This document shows, piece after piece, positions 22,015-34,291 of a stretch of 64,000 nt of DNA. The DNA comes from Nephrocerus scutellatus (Eukaryota; Arthropoda; Insecta; Diptera; Pipunculidae): the NCBI GenBank assembly GCA_947095585.1, contig OX352761.1, positions 28,363,777-28,427,776 of the forward strand. The letters run 5' to 3'. The translations under genes and the position numbers were made by a program. The notes below the pieces were generated by a model. The model searched no databases, was not told the DNA's origin, and was given only the letters and a program-made list of their open reading frames with translations. The first letter of the stretch is position 1. The number at the start of each line of letters is the position of its first letter.

Positions 22015-22368
22015 AGAACTAGCGGAAATACCCAGCGTTGCCCGGCTGCCCCCAACACACCGTCCCCAACACACTACCCCAACCCAACTGACCACCGCGA
22101 CCCTCCAAGACCCACTTCAGGACCCACCTTAAGATACCACCCCCACAAATAGATCACCTCTATCTATCAAATGCACGGTCTTCGAGTCAATATTATACAA
22201 AAAATACCTAGCACCCACCACATCGACCCCTTCAACACCATCACCACACTTACCCTTACAAACATCCACCCTTAACGTCCCCACCACATACCAAAGTTTC
22301 AGCTATATAGGATGAACGGTCTTCGATTTAACCGCGAACAGACTTACAGACATACAGACAAAGTTTAA
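22015..22368 (+). repeat. CCAC-rich interspersed repeat
   Basis: Starts AACTAGCGGAAATACCCAGC and GTTGCCCGGCTGCC, continues as C-rich CCCCAACACAC and CACCACATCGACCCC stretches, and ends with CAGACTTACAGACATACAGA. It is the plus-strand relative of the repeat at 1863-2125 and abuts an H element. Confidence 0.5.
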
Positions 22369-22369
22369 T

Positions 22370-23612
22370 TTTTAAATGCTCTATGTTAACTTCACTTGTC
22401 GTGGCACGTCCGGTTGTCGGGCGGTCGGTTGTTTTGTCGTGGAATCTTGCGATCAATTTTTAACCAACTTCCCAAAGCCCGAAAATTTTATTGAAATTAT
22501 GCACACATGTGTATTTCCGGAGACAACATTTTCTATTAAAATTTGGTGCCCATATAAAATTTTTAAAAATTAACCCGATTTTCTTTAAATTTTATACACA
22601 TGTGTATCTCCGATGGACAACAATTTTCGTACAATTTTTGGATTGATCGGGTCCGGGGCCCGAGGGGTGCCCATGTAATTTTTTAAAAATTAGCTCGATT
22701 TTCTTTAAATTTTAAAGAGTTTTTAAGGAGTTACACATCTCCGATGGAGAAAACGTTTTGTAAATATTTTGGAGTGATCGGGCCCTGACCAAGTGGTGAC
22801 CATGTAAAGTTTTTAAAAATAAGGTTGATTTTCTTAAAATTTTAAACACAAAAGTTTTTGTAAAAGTTTTATGTAGCGAGATTACTAATTTTTTGGGACC
22901 CTAGGTCATTAATATATAGAAAGAAAAGAGTAGGCGACAAGGATGACCCTTGTGGTACGTCAACATTGATCTTATACGAAGATGAAGAAATACTATTCAA
23001 TACAGTTGAGCGCACGAATCTTATTAATAAGACAATCATGACATACTCGATCAAAAGCCTTCGAGATATCCAGGGATACGAAGCTTGATTCCCCTAGATT
23101 TTTAATGCTTCGCTCCCAACTATGAGTAATGTACGTCAAGAGTTCACCTGAAGAGCGATTTTTGCAAAATCCTTACTGCATATCGGATAAAAAAGCATTG
23201 GTATCCAGATAGCTTATTAGTTGAAATTAACGATAGATTCCATTACCTTCGATAGAACCGACAACAAAGTAATATGTCGGTAGTTAGTAGAGTAATTTTT
23301 TTGGTGTGATCGGGCCCTTAGGCTCGAGGGTTGCCTATATAAGTTTTTTTAAATTAACCCGATTTTCTTCAAATTTTAAACACATGTGTATCTTCGATGA
23401 AAACACTTACTATTGAAAGTTAGAAGTGATCGTGCCCCAATGTCGGGGGCTCCCATACAAATTTTCTTACGCTTGTGTATCTCAGGTGACAACAGTTTTT
23501 GAAAAAATTTTGAAGTGAAGGGGCTCTTATATTAATTTTTTCCAAATTTACCCGATTCAAACACATGTATCTCCTATTAGAGAATTTACATGACAATTTT
23601 TATGGGTGGTTT
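22370..23612 (-). mobile_element. H element copy 6 containing a Jockey fragment
   Basis: Starts TTTTTAAATGCTCTATGTTA with TGTCGGGCGGTCGG. Array units lie at 22480-22870 and again at 23290-23570. It ends CTATTAGAGAATTTACATGA and TTTTTATGGGTGGTTTTG. The array is split by minus-strand Jockey RT sequence. Confidence 0.85.
22872..23292 (-). pseudogene. Jockey RT internal fragment inside H copy 6
   Basis: Matches 28890-29310 of the larger Jockey copy (for example CGAATCTTATTAATAAGACA and GAAGATGAAGAAATACTATT versus its counterpart). About 70 bp are missing near 23005, and there are many substitutions. It covers the RT finger-to-motif-B region only, with neither the 3' end nor a poly(A), so it is not an ordinary 5'-truncated insertion. 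Confidence 0.8.
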
Positions 23613-24345
23613 TGTTATATATTAAGAATTATATCTATTGTCCGCAGTGACTCGTACGAATGTTGTTCACCACATTTCTTTCAACAGCGGTTCATGCTCT
23701 GGAGATCATCTCAATTGTTCTATTTCTATTATAGGTGCCACAAATTGTTAGATATCTTCTTCATTGTTGCGATTTCGCAAAACAAATTTGTTAGAATAAA
23801 TAATGAACACTTTACGTCAGCAGGTTACTTTTGAACAAACCCGTATTCTTAAATTCATATACAATTTTTATCTCGCTCAACCGTCCACAAAATTTCATCG
23901 AAGATAAATTAGCTGTAAACTTTTGCCAGCTCTGCACTCATATTACTGTCATAAACAAAAGTAACATAAATATTAAAACTAATTAATAATGGACTGGAAG
24001 ATTCAGTTCCGATCCGTTAATTTGACATTTGTCATTTTTTGTATAAACAGACAAAAGCTTATGCAGGCAAAAGTCTATAACAATCATTTGTTGTAATTTG
24101 GACATAGGCAAGAATTCAGTTTAATTTTTATACTCTTGCACGCCAATATGTATTATAATCGAACCTTTACTTTCGAAACTCGTTGATAGCAGGTTGCCTT
24201 AAAATAGAATTGGGGTATAATGTTATAATTGTACTCTCAAAACATATTAATTTTTATAAACGGATATTTTCAAATTATATTTAAACCAACACGTATTCAT
24301 TATTTTGAATATACGAGTATATAAATTTCTATTATTAGTTATATA
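23613..24345. other. No gene recognised
   Basis: An 89-codon frame spans the H end and this spacer without any recognisable motif. Confidence 0.25.
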
Positions 24346-24894
24346 CAGGGTGTATCACTTTCGGTGGCAAATACTTAAAGGGTGATTCCTTTGTTAAGGA
24401 AATGAGAGAAAAAATCATATGGGAGAGGGAGAGGTGTATTTTTACCACTTCGGTGTGCGTAGCGTTTTAATGCGAAGAAACATACTGTTGATCCTGCATC
24501 ACTTCATACTATGTAACTCTTCTAGCTACAAGGGCACTGTTGGTATTTTTTGAAAGAAAATTATATCTTTAAGATCAAACAATGTACATTTGTTTAAATT
24601 CTTAAAACCATAACCGACATGAAGGTCGTCAAATTTAAAAATAATTTTTTTTAGTTCTATTTTCAAACGTGATAAGCTCAAAAAATGCTCTTCGATAATT
24701 TTTTTTGGCTAATGCACCGAATCCTATTCAATTTCGTACAAATCCATGGTTCTTTCATTCTTCCCTTCACAAAAAAAAACTAGAAGAGATATTAAATAGA
24801 AAATAGACCCCCTTTCCCACCCAAACGACTTTTTATTGTAATCAACCAAGGAATCACCCCTATAAGTATTTGCCACCTAATCTGATACACCCTG
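24346..24894. mobile_element. Tc1/mariner-like MITE (549 bp)
   Basis: Inverted ends CAGGGTGTATCACTTTCGG and, at the right, CTGATACACCCTG. A second matched inner block follows (AAATACTTAAAGGGTGATTC against ATCACCCCTATAAGTATTT). A TA dinucleotide flanks both ends. No transposase was seen. Confidence 0.75.
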
Positions 24895-24896
24895 TA

Positions 24897-25315
24897 CATA
24901 TATGAAATAAACAATGTAAAAATTTAAATGTACTTTTGTTTATTTCAATTTTCAATTAATTTCCGAAAAAAATTTAACATTTTTTGCAGTTTTGTTGTTT
25001 TGATGTTTTGTTTACTTCTTTCCTATTCGATTTTATGGCTTGGAACACTAAAAATAGATTCGCAAATCGCAAGGAAGTACATTGACGTCGCTGTATTGAC
25101 GTCATCCTCGAAGAAATGTTTTTTTTTCTTATATTTTTAAATTTTTTTTATCGGATTTTCCAGTATGGTTCGAAAAATTATTTTGCTTGCGTGGAACCAA
25201 ACGTGCTGAAATTTTAATGCAAAAAATAAATAAAAAAAATGTCAGATAGGTAATTTCTCTGTTCTCTCCGATTTCTCTGACGTAAGAAAAACACCCTTTA
25301 TGTATATGAAATAAG
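24897..25315. other. No gene recognised
   Basis: AT-rich spacer; open frames here are hydrophobic and T-rich. Confidence 0.25.
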
Positions 25316-25317
25316 AA

Positions 25318-25520
25318 GAGCTTTCGCTCCTGCAAAAATCTCTCTACTGGTCCCTTTTTTGACGATGTCAACTTTATCCCTAAACTGCAGTTTACCATCC
25401 TTCCAGCAAACACTTGGTCTGAGCGTATGTCGGATTTCATTAACGCTACCGCAAAAAGCCTTCATAACTGGTTCCTCATTGCTATTGCAAGATAGTGTGT
25501 CCTGCCTGGCACAAACAATG
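25318..25520 (-). pseudogene. RTE-like LINE type A 3' fragment
   Basis: The minus-strand reading matches the 3' coding region: GACACACT (GHLAR region), TTTTTGCGGTAGCG, GTTTGCTGGAAGGATGG, then AAAGGGACCAGTAGAGAGA. Heavily decayed, with no intact frame. Confidence 0.6.
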
Positions 25521-26334
25521 TTTTTTGTAGCTTAGCTTTTACTGGCTTTTAACATATTGTTATGAAATTTAGGCTTTCTAGAGTTCGTAATGAATTTTGC
25601 AATTAAAAACACAACACAAGTTCACTTATTCATAAATTACAACTTTAATTCTGATGGTTACTTATTATTCACATAAGTAACACTTATATTTACATATAAA
25701 ACTGCTCGGTCTAATTGCAAGTACTCTGGTATAAATACAAATCATAACTAACTTACTGGGGTAAAATGCTCTAATTTTTTTTACTATATTCTGTTTGAAC
25801 CACCCAGAAAGTACTAGAATATACAGGTGCGATCTTATATAAATGCAATATTACTAAGCCTAAATATATGCAATGGTTTTTCGTTAATAATGCTTATTCT
25901 GCTAGTCTACAGACGGCGCTGTTAAATTTACTAAATCTATTTTCAGTAACAATATTATAGTAGGCTAACCTCAGGCAACCATGTACCTATTGCTTTTTTA
26001 TTGTTGTTATAGGTTAAGAAATGGTTGCTTAAGGATTGCACATAAAGGTTGTTCTCGAGAATTCTTTTTTTTTCGAGATTCTCGAGAAATACAGCAAAAT
26101 TTCTCGGGATTTTGAAAACAGAAATACTTTCCAACTTGTAATAATAATTCATTAGATCTTCTGTACTTCTGCTTGATTTTCTAATAATTTAATGCAATTT
26201 AATGAAAACAACTTTGTTACTTAAAAGGGTCAAAGACGAACAATATTAAAATATATTTTCTGCATTAGATTCTAGGTAGTGTAAAATCGACAGTTAGATA
26301 ATCTGGATTTATTGAGAAGGGATAGACATACCAA
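25521..26334. other. No gene recognised
   Basis: AT-rich unique DNA. Confidence 0.25.
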
Positions 26335-26650
26335 CCTTTTTTTTTTTTTTTTTTAAAAGACTCAATGCCAAGGGATAAGTCCCTGAATGACTTTCGTCAC
26401 GGCAATAAGCTGGGCTATGCCCTTTATTAAAATTAAAAATTAAAACTTCGAAGGAATGTGATTTACAATATAACACATTCCTCACGTTTGTAGCCGGTTT
26501 CAATTTATTTTCTCAGAATTATCTCTGATTCATTGAAAAAGCAATACGAAAAAAACGAACACGAAACTAAAACCACGCGAGTCCAAATGCTTTTATCAAT
26601 GAATCATGGTCAGGGAAAACTACAAAAAACATTGACCAAGAAAATATTAC
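26335..26650 (-). mobile_element. Jockey-like LINE 3'-UTR copy
   Basis: A 16-T run (poly(A) of a minus-strand element) is followed by about 300 bp nearly identical to 8255-8570 (ACTCAATGCCAAGGGATAAG, AATCATGGTCAGGGAAAAC). It diverges abruptly at about 26650, as expected for a 5'-truncated insertion. Confidence 0.7.
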
Positions 26651-26702
26651 AAAATAAACAACAAATATTATAAATAGTACAAAAAATACAGTCAATAATA
26701 AT

Positions 26703-27968
26703 TTTTAAATTCTCTATATTAACTTCACTTTCCCGTAGCACGGACGTCGGTCGGAAATCGGTCGGAAATCGGTCGGCTGTCGGACGTCTGTCGTGGAATC
26801 TTGCGATCAATTTTTAACTCACTTCCCAAAGCCCGACTTTATTAAAATTTTGCAAACATGTGCATTTCCGGAGACAACACTTTCTATTAAAATTTGAGGC
26901 CCCTCGGGCCACGTTGTGGGGGGGCTCCCCTACAAATATTTTAATTTTATTTCTCGATTCTCTTCAAATTTTATACACATGTGTATCTCTAATATACAAC
27001 ACTTTTTGTAAAAATTTTGGAGACCCCGGGCCCGGGTTCGTGGGGCCTCATAACTTTTTTTTTAAAAAAATAACCCCATTTTCATCAAATTTAATACACA
27101 TGTGTATCTCCGATAGACAACACTTTTTGTAAAAAATTTTGTGACCCCGGGCCCGGGTTCGTGGGGCCCCATTCAATTTTTTAAAAAAATTAGCCCGATT
27201 TTCTTCAAATTTAATACACATGTGTATCTTCGATAGACAAAACTTTTTGTAAAAAATGTGGACACCCCGGGCCCGGGTTCGTGGGGCCCCATAACTTTTT
27301 TTTAAATAATTAACCCGATTTTCTTCAAATTTTATATACGTATGTATCTCCGATGAAAAAAACTTTTTGTAAAAATTTTGGAGACCCCAATTGGTCCCCA
27401 ATTTTTTTTTTTAAAAATTAACCCGATTTTTTTAAATTTTACATACGTGTGTATCTCCGATGGGCAACACTTTTTGCAAAAATTTTGGTGACATGCCCCA
27501 ACAAATTTTTTAAAAAACTTAACCCGATTTTATTTTTAAATTTTATATACGTGTGTATCTTCAATATACAACACTTTTTGCAAACATTTTGGTGGCCGGG
27601 GTCGTGGGCCCATAAAAACTTTTCAAAAAAAATAATCCCGATTTTCTTCACATTTTATATATCTACATGTGAACCTCCGATGGACAAATTTTTTTGTATA
27701 GTTTTTGGAGTAAGGCCCTGAAGCCCGAGGGGTGCCCATATAATTTTTTTAAAAATTAGCTCGATTTTCTTCAAATTTTAAACACATGTGTATCACTGAT
27801 GGACAAAACTTTTTGTAAGTTTGTTGGAGTGATCTGGCCCTGACCCCGTGTGGTGTCCATGTAAATTTTTTAAAAATTAGCCCGATTTTCTTCAAATTTT
27901 AACACATACCCATCTCCTATTAGAGAATTTACATGAAAAATTGTATTTTTATGGGTTGTTTTTTTTTT
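26703..27968 (-). mobile_element. H element copy 7, largest array
   Basis: Starts TTTTTAAATTCTCTATATTA. It has an expanded GTCGG microsatellite (GTCGGTCGGAAATCGGTCGG at 26746) and eight array units whose cores fall near 26973, 27093, 27213, 27335, 27449, 27549, 27660 and 27782. It ends TATTAGAGAATTTACATGA and TATGGGTTGTTTTTTT. Many units carry GGGCCCGGG and GGGGCCCC blocks. Confidence 0.9.
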
Positions 27969-30860
27969 TTATAAAATAAACGTATCCTCTAATGAACGTA
28001 ACGGTCGTCCTTCAGGAAGTTGTTGACAGCTATTTTGAAGGCCTGTAAATTGTAAGATTCGGGAAATACGGAGTCGACCAATTGATTCCAAATAGAAGTC
28101 ACTCTCGGATAAAAGGACGATTTGAATTGATAGGATCTACATGAGAGCGGTTTTAAGGCAAATCAATGTTGATTAGACCTCAAACGAGTGTTAACGTGCT
28201 GACAAAAGGACCTGGGAATAGAGAACGGGTTTCTGAAGAACATCTGCCGTTGTAAAATTTGTAGAAAACAGATAAAGCTCCAACATTACGTCTATGCTTC
28301 AAAGAATCAAGGGATGAAGTAATGGTTACATCGTTTATCAAACGGATAACTCTATTTTGAATTCCATCAAGATAAACCAAATTCAATCTTGCAGCCCCAC
28401 ATCACACAAATGAATTAAATTCTAAAATTGGTCTAACATAAGATTTATATAATCTTAATACTTCAGAGTGGCTGAAGTAAAAGTTACAACGTCTTATAAA
28501 GCCCAAGCATTGGCTCGCTCTTTTTGAGATTTCATAAATATGTTCCTTCCAGGAAAGTTCACTAGAAACTTTCAAACCTAACCTTAAGTGAAACTGATCT
28601 CGCAATAGTGGCACCATTAATTACTGGTGCTACGTAATGTTGAACTCTCTTCTGAGAAAAAAGACAAGACTGAAATTTATTTGGGTTAAATTCCACCCTA
28701 TTAGATCTGCCCCAATCAAGAATGATTTGAATGTTCGACAGAATTGTCGAATTCATTAATTCACGCGAACCAATCAAGCGAGAATTGCATTCTTTTTGAG
28801 TAACAAACTCCATGGAAGCCGATAACGTCGTATCATCAGCAAATGAGTGGATATCACATGTTGTAGAAGAAAACAAGTCATTGATATATATTAAGAATAA
28901 TGTAGGCGATACTGACGACCTTGAGGAACGCCAACATTGATCTCATGCGAAGATGAGGAAAAACCATTCAATACCACTTTTATTTTGCGGATCCATAAAT
29001 AATCCTCAATCCATGTAATGAGAGAGGGGTGTAAGTTGAGCGCACGAATCTTATTAATAAGACAAATATGCCAAACTCTATCAAAAGCCTTAGAAATATC
29101 CAAGGACACAACGCTTGATTCGCCTAGATTTTCAATGTTTCGCTCCCAACAATGAGTCATGCACGTCATTAGTTCACCTGAAGATCAATTTTTTCGAAAT
29201 CCATACTGAATATCGGATAAAAGAGCATTCGAATCCAGATAGCTCATTAGTTTGAAATTAATGATAGATTCCATTACTTTTGATGAAACTGACAACAGAG
29301 CAATAGGTCGGTGGTTAGTAGGTGCAGATTTATCACCTTTTTTCGGGACGGGTTGAATATTAGCTATTTTCCAAATTGACGGAAAAACACCTGTCTTCAT
29401 TGAGAGATAAAACAAATTGCTAAGCGGTTTTGCCAAAGTATGATGACATCTTTTCAATAATAATGGTGGAATACCGTCGGGTCCAGTTGCTTTATTGGGG
29501 TCAAGTTCTTTAAGAATTTTGGAAACAACCCGATGACGGAAATAAATTGAAGACATACCTGGGCCTACAATCTGAAGAATTGGTGGACTTTGGTTAGAAA
29601 ATGGAAGGGTTGACGCACTAGCAAAATGCGAAGCTAAGAGATTGGATTTCTGAATATCAGTTTAATAAAGAATACCATTATGGAATAAAGTAGGAACAGA
29701 AGAAGTCTTTTCTGCAAAGTTTCTTTTAACCATTGCTGCAAATGACCAAAAGCTTTTAATGTTTGAATCAGAATCTAAAATTTTCCGCATGCTATCTTGA
29801 ATCTTTTGGTCATTTATTATTTTGGACCTGTTAATTATAGCGTTAGCTCTATTTCTGCTATTCTAAACTTAACAAGATTTTCTACGGATGGGCAATTAAC
29901 GTAGTCCAAATGGGCTGATTTTTTACCCGCGACTGCTGACCTGCAGGTATCATTAAACCAATTATTCTTACGAATATTGCTTTTCTTAAAGGAGGAAGGA
30001 ATGAAATTTTTCATTCCTAGCAGAATGGTTGACGTGATCAGTTAAGATTCTTCATCAGCATTATTGTTGGAAAAGCAGGTTGACCAATCAAATGAGCTAA
30101 AAATTGATTCCGGAGCTCCCAGTTAGACTCTACAAGGGTTGGGGTTATTGAAAATTTGGCTAATACCAGAGCGTGGTCGGAAAGACCTAATGGAGCAGAT
30201 AAATCAATTGAATATTTATCTGGCATAGAAGTTAGAAATAAATCTAATAGGTGAGGTGATTGACCAGTTGTATCGGGATATCTAGTTGGCTTATCGACGA
30301 GTTGTGTTAAAAGATTGGTATCTGAAAATAGTTCTGCGGATTCACCTGATCGATCTCACCATTCGAATATGTCAACCAAGAATCATTATGGACATTAAAA
30401 TCTCCCAAGACTACTAATTCTGAAGTTGGTGAGGATTCGTAAATCTTGTCAATAGTTTCCGATAAATTATCAAATTCAATAATAGTGTCATCAGGTGACA
30501 AATTAGGACTACGATAAAGGGAACAAATAAACATTGAATGGTTTGCAATCCATATTGTATTGAACAAGGGATTACATTTCGGAACATTTAAATTAGGAAC
30601 ACTAAAACAAATATCATCTCTAATGACGAGAACAACCCCTCGATGCGGAACCAAACAGTCGGCACGAGAATACCCCGGACATTGAAAATCATTAGGGGTA
30701 CCCATAAAAGAAACCTGCGTTTCACATAAACTAAGAACCGCAGGTTTATTCGCGTGAAGATGCGCTACGATGGAGTTAAAATTACCCTTAAAGCCGCGAA
30801 TATTAGTGAAATGAATTTCAAAATAAGAATTAATTTCACAATGTAAAAATAACGAAATAC
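27969..30860 (-). pseudogene. Jockey/CR1-group LINE ORF2, near full length but broken
   Basis: Reading down the minus strand: an endonuclease domain from about 30830 (FTNIRGFKGNFNSIVAHLHA, LSLCETQ, SELVVLGDFNVHNDSW at about 30400, LGLSDHALVLAKF at about 30170); a linker; then RT from 29556 (DPNKATGPDGIP, NHRPIALLSV, ISKAFDRVWH as motif A near 29090, VGVPQG as motif B near 28925, SFADDTTLSA as motif C near 28840). A C-terminal part follows (SYVRPILEF, QNRVIRLINDV, FYPRVTSIWNQL) to about 28010. The 3' end has a poly(T) at 27960-27972. Catalytic residues are kept, but at least four frame breaks are present, including one right after motif B. The 5' end is not defined. Confidence 0.85.
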
Positions 30861-31125
30861 ACGAAAAAATATGTTAAATAAATTAAAATAAAAACAATAA
30901 GAAGATTTTTTTAAAAGACAACAGCCCAACAGAAAATCGCAACGAATTCGTTTGTAGTACCAGGCCTTACAAACGAAAGAGTCACGAAAAATCAGTGAGC
31001 CGATAGGCTTTCCAAAAATTCAACTTAAATAAATACTTGTATAAAAGTCCAATTTGATCTTGTTAAGATAACAACCGATGGAAAACCCTACAAATAAATT
31101 GGACATTCGACATAAATAAAATGAG
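30861..31125. other. No gene recognised (possible LINE 5' flank)
   Basis: AT-rich sequence upstream of the Jockey endonuclease. It may hold the ORF1/ORF2 junction of the element, but no Gag domain was recognised. Confidence 0.3.
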
Positions 31126-31126
31126 T

Positions 31127-31380
31127 GGGCACGCTGGCTCTAGTCGTTAGTACATTGAACTTCTCAGCAGCAGGTTCGAGGTTCGAAATCTTTTTTAATC
31201 TCCACCTCTCGCGATTGTCTGACAAACGTCCGAGAGTAATGATTGTCATGAAAAGCTTCTCAATTCGTCTTTCTGATACGGCATTAAATTGTAGGTCTCT
31301 TCTATTTGTGTGTAAAAATGTAACACGAATGGTCCCGAGAACCTAGGCCTTTGACCGCATTGGTCACATATTATTGTCTT
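31127..31380 (+). mobile_element. tRNA-derived SINE, copy 2
   Basis: Begins GTGGGCACGCTGGCTCTAGT (A-box region), with B-box-like GAGGTTCGAAATC. The body includes CACCTCTCGCGATTGTCTGA and GATACGGCATTAAATTGTAG. The tail contains ATTATTG. No clear target duplication was found. Confidence 0.8.
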
Positions 31381-31454
31381 TATTCTCTAAAATAAGAATT
31401 AAATTGTGTGCCGTTTATGGAAACTCACATTTACGAACCGATTTGTATAAAGCA

Positions 31455-31720
31455 TGTATATTATTGGCAGGTGGGTAAATGTTATAGGCTATGGTACTCC
31501 CCCTTGCCCTCTTAGGGAGTGGAGAAATACCAACCGATTTTTATGGAATTTTCAATGTAGATTATTGGCAGGTGGGAAAATGCTATAGGCTACATCCCAC
31601 CAACCCTTCGGTAAGTCGGAGTGGTGAATATGTAAAATTTGTATAATAAAATTATCAGTTTTTATGAAATTTTATTTTTAAATTATTGTCAGGGGGGAGG
31701 TTATAGTACACCATTCAAAC
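31455..31720 (+). repeat. Short tandem repeat, about 100-120 bp unit
   Basis: TATTATTGGCAGGTGGGTAA (31458) recurs as GATTATTGGCAGGTGGGAAA (31560) and, more diverged, near 31681. CTATAGGCTACATCCC-like text follows each time. Confidence 0.5.
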
Positions 31721-31749
31721 TAAGGAAGAGGAAGACTAGGGCGTCAGAT

Positions 31750-32510
31750 ATTGGAGTAGGAATTATTATTATTAGTATTGTTTGGTGGACTAAAAAACCT
31801 GGTGCACTGCAACCTAGTGACCTATTGTGCATCCCAGGTGATTACCACTTAATGTGGTGGCTTAGTTACTTTATAAATGCCATAACGCCAATTCAAACGA
31901 AATGGCATTCTGTCCCAAGACTGTGTGAGCCTTAAGGGCTTAAGTCTTTTTCGTGTGAGAGCATCACATATGAACAGTCTTAAGTCTTTTTCGTGTGAGA
32001 GCATCACATATGAACAGTATATGTTCTGGCGATTCGTTTGTCCCGTTATGTACCAGACTAGGGATCTGAGTGCATGACAGTTCACTTTGATTGTCTTGTC
32101 TATGTGTCTAATGTTGTACTTGAGAAGTCTTTTGGTATGTTTCATCCCTGTCGACTATATCTTCTTTTAATGCATTCCAATATGTTGGCTTCAAGTGCTG
32201 TTGTTTCTGCCTGGAAAACGGTTGGGGAGTTTCCTAGGGGTATTCGCAGTGTGGTTCTGGGTCCGATTACTCCTGCTCCTGTTCCTGTGTCAGATTTAAA
32301 TCTGTCTGTGTACCAGATGGATGCATAATGGGGGAAGTTATTGATGATTTTTGCAACTTGATGACGTTCTGCAATTCTAACGAAGAAGTTCCTTTGGAAA
32401 TCAGTTGTTTTCCGAGTAATCCGAGTTTATTTTGGAAATTATGTTTGTATGTCTATTGGATTTGACCTGGTTGTGTATATTGTGTCTTAAGCCAGCTTCA
32501 CTTTTAATGT
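31750..32510 (-). pseudogene. Loa/I-group LINE, decayed 3' copy
   Basis: The minus strand matches the 3' third of the intact copy at 34292-37558. A reading like ASIWYTDRFKSDTGTGAGV near 32320-32265 corresponds to the RNase H start, with the DGSKT motif changed to DRFKS. PTVFQAET near 32220 and KHTKRLLKYNIRHIDKTIKV near 32145-32085 follow. It ends in a TAATAATAATAA tract (plus view ATTATTATTATT, 31763). A 40-bp tandem duplication lies at 31941-32020. Confidence 0.75.
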
Positions 32511-34277
32511 GTATGTGTCCTCAAGTATGAGTATTAGTATTTGACCATTAAGTCCGTCTCTTAGGTCAGTGGTGGTTGATGTGAACACGTTGCTTGATCC
32601 TGGGAGGTCCGGGATTCCCAACATTCCCAGTCCGGGATTGCTAACCTTTCCAGTTTCATGACCCCTTGGAGTAGGAATACAAGAGAAATAACACATTTAG
32701 AGTTTGATTGGCTTCCAGATCAGAAGTAACCAAATGAATTTATTTTTTCACCTTTTCGTACAAATATGTTCTGATTGAATTTCGACTATACTTCGACTCT
32801 TGAACTCATTGGTTCATGTGTGCGGGTAACAGAGCGCCAGAAAACAGATAGTTATAAATAAAATAAGACTAAATGTACACAAGTAAAGCTTGATCGAATC
32901 AAATACGCAATACGACAAAAAGAAAGTTATTGAATAATTTATTTCTGAATAATATAATTCACTCTTAAAGAACGCGCGCAATGCAGTTTGAACTGAGTTC
33001 ACGCACATTTCTAAAATACAAAAAAATATAAACAAATAAAATTAGTTCATTGCTTGTTTCGTCTTGGATGCCGAAAGTGGTGGTGGCGCTCTTCAAAGTA
33101 TCAAAACCAGATAAACAGAGACTATAATAGCTTTTATCCAACAATGAACGGAAATAAAACTTCCACACGATTAATTTGTTATAATTAAAAGTTTTCACGC
33201 ATTTTTATTATGTAGGTATTTATATGGTAGTTTTGTAGGTATTGGAATAATATGTATTTTCAAATACATATAAACAAGAAAATTTTTATTGAACATTTTT
33301 TTTAGTAAAATTGTATATGAGATACAAGTTAGCAAATGTCTAATGAGTTTTGTACGTAACTAACGATCTCTTTAAGTTTTTTTTTGTGGTTCTTGAATGG
33401 AAAGATTCTGATTTGGGATGAGTAATGTTCTCGCAAAATCTGTCTGTTCATCACCACAATATCACTGACGCGTCAGTGGCCTGACATTCCAGTGTCAGCC
33501 GTAACCAACATCGTAAAAAATGGGTTGGGGCTTGGTGCAATGTACAAAAATACATCCGGAGGACACATTTTCTCCTGTACACGTTCATAGTAATTAAGGT
33601 CATATTGAGTACCTATTCGTATGTAGAAAGCTAATTTTTCTTACAATGTCAGTTTGTAAATATTTCTTGTTTGTTTGCTAATTAAGTTTTAGCCATTTCA
33701 TTTATATATCGAATGTTTTCGGAGCAGAGCTGCTGCTTAAAATAGAAATAGTGGTACAACTTGCCGATAGATACATGCGAGCATCGTCGCGTATAGTGAC
33801 CCAGTTTTTGGGATTCATGATCTCGGTGTGATGATCAAAATGTACGAAGTTCAGAGCTCGGCACAAATAATGCTTTTTCTTTCATTTCCTAGTTTCGTAT
33901 CAGCAAAAATAAGTGCATTCGTTATGTACTAAACTAATAAACCCATTTATTTTGTTATTTAGAAGTGGAATTTAGTTCAAACATTAAATAAGTAAGCTTA
34001 ATTTATATAGATTCATTGTGTGATTAAGAAAACATTCAAATAAAAAAAATGTTTCGTTCCATTTCATCTAAAATGGTATAAATCGATGGTATATGTAAAT
34101 AATAAATATTTTAACGTTTATTTTAGGTATAAAAAGGAAAGGAAAAAGTACAAAAATTTAATAAAAATAAACAAATTATTATTAAAAATTGAAATTGTAA
34201 AAATTCGAATTCGAAAAATCAAAAACTATATAATATATAGGTGTTTCGATGGTGAACCTACAGTATAACATTTATAG
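32511..34277. other. No gene recognised
   Basis: AT-rich DNA with no recognisable coding sequence. It holds a 16-bp perfect palindrome at 33463-33478 (see findings). Confidence 0.3.
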
Positions 34278-34280
34278 AAC

Positions 34281-34291
34281 AATGCGGATGT
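34281..34291. repeat. Target-site duplication of the Loa-group LINE (left copy)
   Basis: AATGCGGATGT here is repeated exactly at 37559-37569, directly after the 3' AAT/TAA tract, defining the insertion limits. Confidence 0.9.

Noticed and set aside
26746..26790. GTCGG repeats considered as CRISPR-like or satellite DNA
   Set aside because: No unique spacers. It is the microsatellite at the 3' end of an H element.
27048..27651. Series of open frames with repeated I-H-M-C-I-K-F-E-E-N-like text
   Set aside because: They arise from reading the H minisatellite units; the same text recurs in every H copy (for example 1627-1839, 7813-8037, 56465-56701) and changes with unit number. Not protein-coding.
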